A DNA stretch of 8,463 nucleotides from JANMZR01 sp040385875 (GTDB taxonomy: Bacteria > Bacteroidota > Bacteroidia > Cytophagales > Spirosomataceae), in contig JAZKGO010000074.1 of the NCBI GenBank assembly GCA_040385875.1, forward strand, positions 1-8,463, in the 5' to 3' direction. Position numbers and translations under genes: made by a program. Below are positions 1 to 6,565 of the stretch, piece after piece. The notes under the pieces are model-generated. The model was not told where the DNA came from. It made no database searches and saw only the letters and a program-made list of their open reading frames with translations. Every line of letters begins with the position of its first letter. The stretch's first letter is position 1.

Positions 1-1197
1 TTTTACCAAGAAATTGGCCGTGCTGGGCGTGATGGGGTAAAAGCCGATACCCTGCTTTTCTACACCTATGCCGACATAATGGTGAGGCAAGATATGATTT
101 CCAATTCAGAGCTTCCAGAAGCAATGAAAGAAGTAAATCGGGCTAAATTGGACCGCATGAAACAATATGCGGAGGCAGAAATTTGTCGACGACGAATTTT
201 ACTCAGCTATTTCAATGAAGAGGTTACCAAAGATTGTGGAAATTGTGACGTTTGTCAAAACCCTCCCGTGCGTATTGATGCGACTATTTTGGCACAAAAA
301 ACCCTTTCTGTGATTCACCGAACTAAAGAAAAAGTGGCAATGGGCATGTTGATTGATATTTTGCGTGGCTCAAATAATCGAAAAATCATTGAAAATAATT
401 ATCATAATCTGAAAACTTTTGGAGCTGGGAAAGACTTGAAGTATGAAGAATGGGCTGATTATATTCAACAAATGCTTAACTCTGGTGTAATGGATATTGC
501 TTATGATGAAGGCCATAGCTATAAACTCAATAACCGATCTAATGCCATTTTATTCGAAGCGGGAAAGGTGCAACTAGTTCGATATGAATCATATGAAATA
601 AAAAATAGCAGAAAATCAGAAGAGGAATTAAGCTCAAAGAAATCGAAACGAGAGGTGGTAAAAGATGCTCTATTTGAAAAATTGAAAATTCTAAGGAAAG
701 AATTGGCTGACGAAAAAGACATACCAGCTTTTGTAATTTTCTCGGATGCTACCCTATCTGATATGGCTCAGAAAAAGCCAATCAATAAGACTCAAATGCT
801 CACCGTTTCGGGAGTCGGTGAGCAAAAATTCAACCAATATGGGGATATTTTTATCAGCGAAATCATCAAGTTTTCTCGTGAAAATGGCACAAAAGCCACA
901 GGCCTCACCTATATTGAAACATTTGATTTGTATAAAAAGGGTTTGAATCCAGCCGAAATAGCATTAGCCAGGGGTATCAATGAAGCTACAATTATTGGGC
1001 ATTTGGCCAAACTTTTTGAAGAGGGTGAAAATATTGACTTGAAAAAACTAATCACGCAAGAAGCTGTAAATGAAATAGTTGCTGTTGCCAAAACTTTAGG
1101 GATCAAAAAAGGAGAGGCTGCCAAACCACTTTTTGAAGCCATGGAAGAGAAGTATAATTATGGATTGATTCGGTTGGCTTTAGCGATTGGGAAATAA
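1..1197 (+). CDS. recQ: ATP-dependent DNA helicase RecQ, C-terminal part (5' end outside window)
   Basis: RecQ is a 3'-5' superfamily 2 DNA helicase acting in recombination and replication-fork repair. The frame is open from base 1, so the gene starts upstream; 398 residues are visible, and I estimate that 300 or more are missing. In visible residue numbers, helicase motif VI (QEIGRAGRDG) lies at 3-12 with its arginine finger. The RecQ zinc-binding site follows, with Cys62, Cys79, Cys82 and Cys85 (CGNCDVC). The winged-helix RQC domain spans about 95-190 and includes TFGAGKDL. A lysine- and glutamate-rich linker leads to an HRDC domain at about 224-292, followed by a C-terminal helix-turn-helix tail of the HTH_40 type at about 300-391 (GLNPAEIALARGINEATIIGHL). 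That tail is common in Bacteroidota and Firmicutes RecQ proteins and absent from E. coli RecQ. The next gene on this strand starts 27 bases later. Identification is secure. Confidence 0.96.
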   Translation, partial: FYQEIGRAGRDGVKADTLLFYTYADIMVRQDMISNSELPEAMKEVNRAKLDRMKQYAEAEICRRRILLSYFNEEVTKDCGNCDVCQNPPVRIDATILAQKTLSVIHRTKEKVAMGMLIDILRGSNNRKIIENNYHNLKTFGAGKDLKYEEWADYIQQMLNSGVMDIAYDEGHSYKLNNRSNAILFEAGKVQLVRYESYEIKNSRKSEEELSSKKSKREVVKDALFEKLKILRKELADEKDIPAFVIFSDATLSDMAQKKPINKTQMLTVSGVGEQKFNQYGDIFISEIIKFSRENGTKATGLTYIETFDLYKKGLNPAEIALARGINEATIIGHLAKLFEEGENIDLKKLITQEAVNEIVAVAKTLGIKKGEAAKPLFEAMEEKYNYGLIRLALAIGK

Positions 1198-1224
1198 AAA
1201 GCATTTGAACAATTAATAATCAAA

Positions 1225-1590
1225 ATGAAAGCTGCGAAAATTGAAATTAAACCGATTACCAATCAAAAAGAATTTGAAGAAGCGAATAACTTAATTCAAC
1301 TTTTAATGGAATGTGAAGAAGGTTCTGAAGAGGAAAAAATCTTAGAAGCTGTTACGATTTTAGCAATTGAATATGAGAAAAAGCATTATCCAATTCCAAA
1401 TCCTGACCCTATTGAAGTGATAAAATATCGCATGGAAGAGCTAAAATTATCCCAAAAAGATATTGCAAAATATTTTGGTGGAGAAAATCGAGTTTCGGAA
1501 GTTTTAAACAAAAAAAGGAACTTAAGCCTTAAAATGATAAAAGAACTTCACTTTAATTTGGGAATTTCAGCCGATACTTTATTGGCATAA
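1225..1590 (+). CDS. HigA-like antitoxin / HTH-type transcriptional regulator, no toxin beside it
   Basis: This 121-residue protein has the layout of the HigA antitoxin family (COG5499). Residues 1-60 form an acidic helical part that ends in a proline-rich hinge (YPIPNPDP). Residues 62-121 form an XRE/Cro-type helix-turn-helix: the first helix lies around IEVIKYRMEEL, then LSQKDIAKYFG, the recognition segment NRVSEVLNKKRNLSLKMIKEL, and LGISADTLL at the end. HigA proteins neutralise a HigB mRNA interferase and repress their own operon. A higB gene normally lies directly upstream, but recQ occupies that place 27 bases away, and the downstream neighbour is convergent, so no toxin partner is visible. 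It may be an orphan antitoxin or a stand-alone repressor. A hand count over 1261-1560 gives about 30% GC, which is low. No Shine-Dalgarno precedes the ATG. The fold assignment is firm; the biological role is inferred. Confidence 0.85.
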   Translation: MKAAKIEIKPITNQKEFEEANNLIQLLMECEEGSEEEKILEAVTILAIEYEKKHYPIPNPDPIEVIKYRMEELKLSQKDIAKYFGGENRVSEVLNKKRNLSLKMIKELHFNLGISADTLLA

Positions 1591-1624
1591 ATAGAAATAT
1601 TTCACAATTTCAATAATTCCAAAT

Positions 1625-2560
1625 TCACTTAATTTTCACAAAAGTAGCCCCAGCACCGTACTTTTGCTCGTTTGCCATTCCAAAATCGGCGACATTTTTG
1701 TGAAATTCTAATATTTCGTGAATGGCTTTTTTGAGCTTCCAATCTCCGATTCCGTGGATAAAAATTAGCTCCTCTAAACCGGTTGCTATGGCTTTGTCCA
1801 AATGCTTTTCGAATGCATCAATTTGCATGGCAAATATCTCAGCATTACCCAGTTGTTTAAAATTATTGGAAAGCTTTTCGATATGTAAGTCAAATTCGTC
1901 AGCTGGTTTTACATTGGTTTCTGATACAATTTTTGGGCTTTCTCCCAACATTTTTTCCTGAATTGCTGCTGGATTTATTTCAAAAGGTTTGTCATCAATT
2001 TGAAATAAATAGCCTTCCGTTTCTAAAAAAGGCACTTTTGTTTTATTTTGGAAAAAAGTACTGGCATGAAATTTCTTTTGACTATAAAGCATAGCTTTGG
2101 GTTCAAAAACAGATTCAGAATGATATATTGCCGAAAAAGTCATTGATTTCCACTCTTCAAAATTCTCAATTTTTAACTTTTCGATATGTTTCTGAAATGC
2201 GCCAGCGTTCAAAAAGCCAGCCATTAAACCTGATTTTGTACGAGTTTTATCAATTGTGAGACTAAAAGGTAAATCCCAATCGGTATTATTGATAGCGTAT
2301 AATTCTAAGTATTCACCAGTTGGTAGTTTCTGTGGAATAAAAGCCAAAAATACTCCTTTTTCAAAATTGTTTTTGGATTTAGGTTTTGCAACTTCCTTAT
2401 TTTCAATGGGTTGGTCAACTAATCTTAACTCATTTTTTGAGAAAATTTGCTTGCTGTTCCAGCCATCTAATTCTACTTCTACCTGATCACCACGCAAAAA
2501 ATTGGTTATAATTCCCGTTTCTTTGGTGTTCGATAGCTTTACTTTATCCCCGATATTCAT
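1625..2560 (-). CDS. DUF2027 and Smr domain protein (MutS2-type Smr)
   Basis: This 311-residue protein matches the Bacteroidota family annotated as DUF2027 plus Smr. Residues 1-48 form a small beta-rich start (VKLSNTKETGIITNFL, then VEVELDGW) that resembles an SH3-like fold. Residues about 65-200 fit the DUF2027 beta-sandwich region (GVFLAFIPQ, ELYAINNTDWDLPFSL). Residues 222-311 are the Smr domain, with its DLH motif at 224-226 and HGIG at 269-272, ending in YGAGATFVKIK. Smr domains in MutS2 and related proteins bind or nick branched DNA, or cleave RNA in some relatives; the substrate of this subfamily is not established to my knowledge. No MutS ATPase is present, so 'MutS' labels from automatic annotation would mislead. 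Compared with the usual HGxGxG loop, the second glycine position is Trp274. The protein lacks a signal peptide and is probably cytoplasmic. It converges on the HigA-like gene and diverges from the acylase. Confidence 0.85.
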   Translation of the reverse strand: MNIGDKVKLSNTKETGIITNFLRGDQVEVELDGWNSKQIFSKNELRLVDQPIENKEVAKPKSKNNFEKGVFLAFIPQKLPTGEYLELYAINNTDWDLPFSLTIDKTRTKSGLMAGFLNAGAFQKHIEKLKIENFEEWKSMTFSAIYHSESVFEPKAMLYSQKKFHASTFFQNKTKVPFLETEGYLFQIDDKPFEINPAAIQEKMLGESPKIVSETNVKPADEFDLHIEKLSNNFKQLGNAEIFAMQIDAFEKHLDKAIATGLEELIFIHGIGDWKLKKAIHEILEFHKNVADFGMANEQKYGAGATFVKIK

Positions 2561-2576
2561 GATTTTACAGTTTATA

Positions 2577-2584
2577 CAAATTTA
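2577..2584 (-). promoter_or_regulatory. Candidate Bacteroidota -7 element for the Smr gene
   Basis: Read on the minus strand this is TAAATTTG, an exact match to the Bacteroidota -7 consensus TAnnTTTG. It ends 16 bases before the ATG at 2560, which would give a very short leader. I see no well-spaced TTTG-type -33 element (a TTG lies only 12 bases upstream), so the call rests on one motif in AT-rich DNA. Confidence 0.4.
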
Positions 2585-2688
2585 ACCCGTTTTACCCAAG
2601 ATAAGGCTCATTTTTTAGTATATTTGAAAACTAACCAACCGACTAAAAGCCATAGTGGAACAAATAAAAAGCTTGGTTGCTTTTTTCA

Positions 2689-2754
2689 TTTTTGAAGTTT
2701 GATATTAAATGTTTTTCGATAATTTTAAACTTTTTAAATACCAAACTTCAAAAA
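2689..2754. repeat. 13-bp perfect inverted repeat just before the acylase start
   Basis: The left arm TTTTTGAAGTTTG (2689-2701) and right arm CAAACTTCAAAAA (2742-2754) are exact reverse complements separated by 40 bases. The pairing can continue inward with single mismatches (2703-2706 with 2737-2740, and 2708-2709 with 2734-2735). The right arm ends three bases before the ATG at 2758. It therefore covers the translation start region of any mRNA that begins upstream of 2689. Possible roles are an operator or a 5' mRNA hairpin. It is too short and too AT-rich to suggest a transposon end. Confidence 0.7.
2698..2727 (+). promoter_or_regulatory. Candidate promoter for the acylase gene
   Basis: TTTG at 2698-2701 followed after 18 bases by TAATTTTA (2720-2727) resembles the Bacteroidota -33/-7 pair TTTG and TAnnTTTG, with only the final G missing. 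Transcription would start near 2734, some 25 bases before the ATG at 2758. The -33 box would then lie inside the left arm of the inverted repeat, so a protein bound there would block it. An exact -7 match, TATATTTG, also occurs at 2619-2626 but lacks a spaced -33 box. Confidence 0.35.
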
Positions 2755-2757
2755 CAA

Positions 2758-4842
2758 ATGGCCAAATTTCTTTTTCTTTTCTTAGTATCCGGGACACTAT
2801 TCGCCCAAAACTTTACAAAAACAGAAGTTGCAAGGTATCAAAATCAGGCAAAAAATGTAAATATTATTCGTGACAATTGGGGGATCCCGCATGTGTATGG
2901 AAAAACGGATGCGGATGCTGTTTTCGGGCTATTATACGCCCAGTGTGAGGATGATTTCAATAGAATTGAGCTAAATTATATAGAAAAATTAGGGCGATTG
3001 GCAGAAATAAAAGGGGATAAATTTATATTTGANNNNNNNNNNNNNNNNNNNNNNNNNNNNNNNNNNNNNNNNNNNNNNNNNNNNNNNNNNNNNNNNNNNN
3101 NNNNNNNNNNNNNNNNNNNNNNNNNNNNNNNNGAAGATAAGAAAATTGGCTATTTAAAAAAGCAACCATCTGTTAATCAAAGACAAGAATTAAGCATACC
3201 GAGCCTAACATCAAACATCGATAATCAAACATCGGAATACTACCAAACTGGCTCAAATGGTTTTGCATTTTCACCCAAAATCACAGAAGCAGGTAATTCC
3301 ATTTTATATATTAATCCTCATACTTCATTTTATTATCGGCCGGAAGTACAAATGGTCAGCGAGGAAGGCTTGAATGCTTATGGGGCGGTTACTTGGGGAC
3401 AAATGTTTGTTTATCAGGGATTTAACGAAACTTGTGGTTGGATGCACACCTCCAGTAGCGTGGATGTTGCCGACATTTATGCTGAAAAAATTGTTGCGAA
3501 AAACGGCAAATATTTTTACGAATATGACAAAATTTTAAAGCCAGTTATCCAGAAAAAAATCCGAATTAGATACTTGGAGAACGGTGTTTTGAAAACCAAA
3601 ATCTTCACCACTTTTTACACCAGTCATGGCCCAATTATGGCGGAAAGAGACGGAAAATGGCTGAGTTTGAAAAGCTTCAATCGGTCTATGAAAAGTTTGG
3701 AGCAAAGTTGGGTTCGCACAAAATCGAAAAGTTTTGCCGATTATAAACAGGCAATGTACATCAAAGCCAATACCTCAAACAACACGGTATATGCTGATAA
3801 TCAGGGAAATATAGCCTATTGGCATGGTAATTTCGTGCCCATTCGTGACAAAAAATTGGATTGGTCAAAAGTAATTGATGGCAGTAAATCAAGCACCGAT
3901 TGGCAAGGCTTGCACATGGTTGATGAGGCAGTGCACATCTATAACCCTGAAAATGGCTGGATCCAAAACTGCAATTCTACCCCTTTTACGGTTTCTGGAA
4001 ATTTCAGCCCAAAACGTGAAGATTACCCCAAATATATGGCCCCCGATGGCGAGAATTTCCGTGGGATAAATGCTGTGAGAGTGTTGGACAAAGAAAAATC
4101 TTATACTTTGGATAAGGTAATAAAAACGGGTTATGACAATTATTTATCGGCTTTTGAGGTGTTTGTACCAGCATTAATTAAATCTTTTGAGCAAAATGTA
4201 AAACCAACGGATTCTCTGTATACTGCTCTGAATGAGCCGATTGCAATTTTGAAAAACTGGGATTATCGCACAACTGAAAGCTCTGTCGCAAGTACTTTGG
4301 CAATAGAATGGGGTTATAAATTAAGCCCAAGAAAATACATTGAAAAAGAAGAGGCTGACCAAATTGAAGCTGCCAATTCTTTTGTTAAAAATGCTAATTT
4401 GGAAGATTTGGTCATTCCTTTTTATAAAACTGTTCAAGAATTAAAGCAAAATTGGGGCAAATGGCAGGTAACTTGGGGCGAAATGAACAGATTTCAACGA
4501 CTAAATGGTGACATTGTACAAAACTACGATGACTCAAAACCGAGTTTACCAGTTGGAATTGCCTCGGCACTTTTTGGCTCACTGCCATCCTTTAATAGCA
4601 GACATGTTTCGGGGCAAAAAAGTAGGTATGGTTTCAATGGAAATAGTTTTATTTGTGCTGTTGAATTTGGCAAAAAAATTAAAGCAAAATCACTTTTAGC
4701 TGGGGGCAATTCGGGCTATATAAATTCAAAACATTTAAACGATCAGGCCGAAATGTATGCCAAAGGACAATTTAAAGAGGTGCTATTTTACAAAGAAGAT
4801 GTGTTAAAAAATGTGGAAAGGCAGTATAGGCCTGGGGAATAA
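2758..4842 (+). CDS. Secreted penicillin-acylase-family hydrolase (Ntn hydrolase), interrupted by an assembly gap
   Basis: This protein belongs to the penicillin amidase/acylase family (S45), which are precursors that cleave themselves to expose an N-terminal serine and then hydrolyse amide bonds. I start at the ATG at 2758 because a signal peptide follows at once (MAKFLFLFLV, cleavage after SGTLFA, residue 16). The in-frame TTG at 2677 would add 27 residues encoded by the inverted-repeat region. The frame has 694 codons, 34 of them covering N. The early motif NWGIPHVYGKTDADA lies at 40-54. The nucleophile is Ser166 in TGSNGFAF, with His188 in INPH exactly 22 residues later, as in the beta Ser1/His23 pair of penicillin G acylase. 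GWMHTSSSVDVADIY follows, and Asn342 in NTVYADNQGNIAYW fits the oxyanion Asn. The C-terminal block GGNSGYINSKHLNDQ is present. It is likely periplasmic or exported. The substrate (beta-lactam side chains, acyl-homoserine lactones or peptides) cannot be told from the sequence. Confidence 0.9.
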   Translation: MAKFLFLFLVSGTLFAQNFTKTEVARYQNQAKNVNIIRDNWGIPHVYGKTDADAVFGLLYAQCEDDFNRIELNYIEKLGRLAEIKGDKFIFXXXXXXXXXXXXXXXXXXXXXXXXXXXXXXXXXXEDKKIGYLKKQPSVNQRQELSIPSLTSNIDNQTSEYYQTGSNGFAFSPKITEAGNSILYINPHTSFYYRPEVQMVSEEGLNAYGAVTWGQMFVYQGFNETCGWMHTSSSVDVADIYAEKIVAKNGKYFYEYDKILKPVIQKKIRIRYLENGVLKTKIFTTFYTSHGPIMAERDGKWLSLKSFNRSMKSLEQSWVRTKSKSFADYKQAMYIKANTSNNTVYADNQGNIAYWHGNFVPIRDKKLDWSKVIDGSKSSTDWQGLHMVDEAVHIYNPENGWIQNCNSTPFTVSGNFSPKREDYPKYMAPDGENFRGINAVRVLDKEKSYTLDKVIKTGYDNYLSAFEVFVPALIKSFEQNVKPTDSLYTALNEPIAILKNWDYRTTESSVASTLAIEWGYKLSPRKYIEKEEADQIEAANSFVKNANLEDLVIPFYKTVQELKQNWGKWQVTWGEMNRFQRLNGDIVQNYDDSKPSLPVGIASALFGSLPSFNSRHVSGQKSRYGFNGNSFICAVEFGKKIKAKSLLAGGNSGYINSKHLNDQAEMYAKGQFKEVLFYKEDVLKNVERQYRPGE
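3033..3132. other. Assembly gap of exactly 100 N inside the acylase gene
   Basis: Exactly 100 undetermined bases lie between codon 91 of the acylase and the segment starting EDKKIGYLKK. A round 100 is the usual placeholder for a scaffold join of unknown size. The two sides fall in the same frame, but this has a one-in-three chance of happening at random. From memory of Bacteroidota relatives, the stretch between the conserved LGRLAEI block and the SNG nucleophile is clearly longer than the number of codons available here, so more than 100 bases are probably missing. Confidence 0.97.
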
Positions 4843-4850
4843 TTCCGAAA

Positions 4851-4886
4851 AATTGTTGCCAACTTTCTAAAAAGTTGGCAACAATT
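4851..4886 (-). terminator. 16-bp perfect hairpin terminator between acylase and rlmN
   Basis: AATTGTTGCCAACTTT (4851-4866) and AAAGTTGGCAACAATT (4871-4886) pair perfectly around a four-base loop. In the rlmN direction (minus strand) the 3' arm runs into a short T run (AATTTTTCGG), as in an intrinsic terminator. In the acylase direction the hairpin lies 8 bases past the stop codon but has no T tract after it, so it may work less well or only protect the mRNA 3' end. Its first two bases on the rlmN side are part of the rlmN stop codon TAA (4887-4885). Confidence 0.85.
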
Positions 4887-5979
4887 AGGCTACAATTTCT
4901 TGTTCAATAACTGGTGGCTTTTTACCTGCCAGCTGTCCACATGCGGCATCAATATCTTTACCACGGCTTCTTCTCACATATACTTTTGCTCCCTTTTCTT
5001 GCAAAAAATTGGAGAATTTGGTCAAAGTTTCAGGGTCAGTATTTACAAAATTGGCCTGTGAAATGGGGTTATATTCGATGATATTTATCTTACAATCAAA
5101 GTGTTTGGTAAAATTCCAAAGCTCCTGAGCATCTTGCAAACTATCATTAAATTGGTAAAAAACAATGTATTCAAAAGTAATCCGATTCCGAGTTTTGGCA
5201 TAATAATAAAGCAATGACTCTTTCAAAGACTTCAACGAATTGGATTCGTTTATGGGCATTATTTTATTGCGTTTTTCATCATTAGCCGCATGAAGTGAAA
5301 CGGCCAAATTGAATTTCACCTCATCGTCACCTAATTTTTTGATCATTTTGGCAATTCCGGCGGTGCTCACCGTCACTCGGCGAGGTGCCATGCCCAAGCC
5401 TTCATGTGAAGTAATTTTTTCGACTGATTCCAACACGGCCGCATAGTTGAGTAGCGGCTCACCCATACCCATGTACACTACGTTGGTGAGGGGTTTGTTG
5501 TAATGACTTTCTGCCTGATTTCGTATTAAAACCACCTGATCGTAAATTTCGGCGGCATCCAAATTGCGCTTGCGATCCATATAACCCGTCGCACAAAACG
5601 AGCAGGTAAGCGAGCAACCCACCTGACTACTGATGCAGGCCGTCATGCGTTCTTCCTGCGGAATGAGCACTCCTTCTACTAAATTTTTATCAAAAAGCTG
5701 GAAAGAACTTTTAATCGTGTCATCTGTAGAAACCTGTTTTTCAGCCACTTGTACAGCTTTTATTTGAAAATTTGTTTCCAAAAAAGTGCGATTCTCCAAA
5801 CTCAAATTAGTCATTTGATCAAAAGCCGTCACGGATTTTTTCCAAATCCATTCATAGATTTGTTTGGCACGAAAAGCCTTTTCTCCGTTTTCAACCATGA
5901 AGGTTTTGAGCTCTTCGAATGAAAGCTTTCGGATGTCTCGTTTTTTAACAGCTTCTATTTTTGTTAATGACTCTTCCAT
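4885..5979 (-). CDS. rlmN: Dual-specificity 23S rRNA A2503 / tRNA A37 C2-methyltransferase RlmN
   Basis: RlmN is a radical-SAM enzyme that methylates C2 of adenosine 2503 in 23S rRNA and of A37 in some tRNAs, affecting peptidyl-transferase function and decoding fidelity. At 364 residues it is of normal length. The N-terminal helical accessory domain covers about 15-75 (KAFRAKQIYEWIWKK). The iron-sulfur motif CSLTCSFC supplies Cys122, Cys126 and Cys129. Cys115 in CISSQVGC and Cys347 in DIDAACGQLAG correspond to the two mechanistic cysteines of E. coli RlmN (Cys118 and Cys355), with Cys115 placed seven residues before the cluster as in E. coli. The SAM-binding MGMGEPLLNY and SLHAAND motifs are also present. 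The Cys115 and Cys347 pair and the MGMGEP context fit RlmN; Cfr resistance enzymes share much of this, but nothing here points to Cfr. The ATG lies 10 bases after the CvpA-family stop, so the two are probably co-transcribed, ending at the hairpin that overlaps the stop codon. Confidence 0.97.
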   Translation of the reverse strand: MEESLTKIEAVKKRDIRKLSFEELKTFMVENGEKAFRAKQIYEWIWKKSVTAFDQMTNLSLENRTFLETNFQIKAVQVAEKQVSTDDTIKSSFQLFDKNLVEGVLIPQEERMTACISSQVGCSLTCSFCATGYMDRKRNLDAAEIYDQVVLIRNQAESHYNKPLTNVVYMGMGEPLLNYAAVLESVEKITSHEGLGMAPRRVTVSTAGIAKMIKKLGDDEVKFNLAVSLHAANDEKRNKIMPINESNSLKSLKESLLYYYAKTRNRITFEYIVFYQFNDSLQDAQELWNFTKHFDCKINIIEYNPISQANFVNTDPETLTKFSNFLQEKGAKVYVRRSRGKDIDAACGQLAGKKPPVIEQEIVA

Positions 5980-5989
5980 TTTTTTTAGA

Positions 5990-6526
5990 TTATTCTTCCT
6001 CCTTCTCCGAAAACTCTTTCAAAGGTGTTTTAAAATCTGTTTTTTGATAAATATCCGTTGCCAACGAAATTATTTTGGGGGCAACTGGTGCAATTATTGG
6101 ATAAATGATTGACTTATCTATTTGATTTTCAGCAATTTTAATACCAATCGAGCTGATTAACCAAAAAACTATACTCACCCCAAAACTCCAAGTAAGCAAG
6201 CCAACGGCCGCACCCACAAAGGTATCGAAACTTCCCAAAAGTGTACTTTTTGTGGAACTTCGTAAAAGCCAACCCAATTTATTTATTAAAAAGACAATAG
6301 GCAAAAACAAAATGGCAAAGCTAATATACGGTATCAGCCTAGCAGTGAGTGGATTAGTAATATATTTTGAAACAAAACCAGTACTTTCATTCAAAAACTT
6401 AAAAGCCACCAACACCGAAATCACAAAAGCCGCAATACTCACAATTTCAATCATAAAACCCCTTTTAAAGCCTTTATAGGCACCGTAAAGTAGTGGGAGT
6501 AGGATTATGATGTCTATTGTTTGCAT
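5990..6526 (-). CDS. CvpA-family inner-membrane protein
   Basis: This 178-residue protein has the pattern of the CvpA (colicin V production) family. It starts MQTIDIIILLPLLYGAYKGFKRGF, where a short hydrophobic segment is followed by the family's GxxKGFxRG-like basic turn. Further hydrophobic segments lie at about 26-45, 64-86 and 100-128, giving about four membrane helices. SFDTFVGAAVGLLTW (99-113) matches the glycine-rich segment typical of the family. The C-terminus is soluble and acidic, ending FSEKEEE. CvpA is needed for colicin V export in E. coli and is linked to envelope stress tolerance in several bacteria; its molecular activity is unknown. It precedes rlmN by 10 bases and follows the small exported-protein gene by 39 bases, both on the same strand. 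The family call is good; the exact role in this organism is unknown. Confidence 0.85.
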   Translation of the reverse strand: MQTIDIIILLPLLYGAYKGFKRGFMIEIVSIAAFVISVLVAFKFLNESTGFVSKYITNPLTARLIPYISFAILFLPIVFLINKLGWLLRSSTKSTLLGSFDTFVGAAVGLLTWSFGVSIVFWLISSIGIKIAENQIDKSIIYPIIAPVAPKIISLATDIYQKTDFKTPLKEFSEKEEE

Positions 6527-6565
6527 TTTGTTTGTTGGGCTAATAAATTTTTACGGAAGATTTTC

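Noticed and set aside
519..722. Minus-strand open frame within recQ (and similar opposite-strand frames inside the Smr, CvpA-family, yqeY and pdxJ genes)
   Set aside because: They lie fully inside well-identified genes, are Ser/Phe-rich as expected for antisense readings of Lys/Glu-rich AT-rich coding sequence, and show no family motifs.
1225..1590. Complete HigBA toxin-antitoxin module
   Set aside because: Only the antitoxin-like gene is present; the 27 bases before it and 34 bases after it cannot hold a toxin.
1591..1624. Terminator between the convergent HigA-like and Smr genes
   Set aside because: Only a loopless 10-bp palindrome (GAAATATTTC) with little G-C content is visible, which is not a convincing intrinsic terminator.
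2666..2685. Small hairpin AAAAAGC - TTGGTT - GCTTTTT considered as a terminator
   Set aside because: It lies between divergent genes where no transcript should end, and its stem has only two G-C pairs; A and T runs of this kind arise easily by chance here.
2677..2757. TTG start for the acylase, giving 27 extra N-terminal residues
   Set aside because: The ATG at 2758 is followed directly by a textbook signal peptide, and the upstream codons are made of the inverted repeat and promoter-like sequence.
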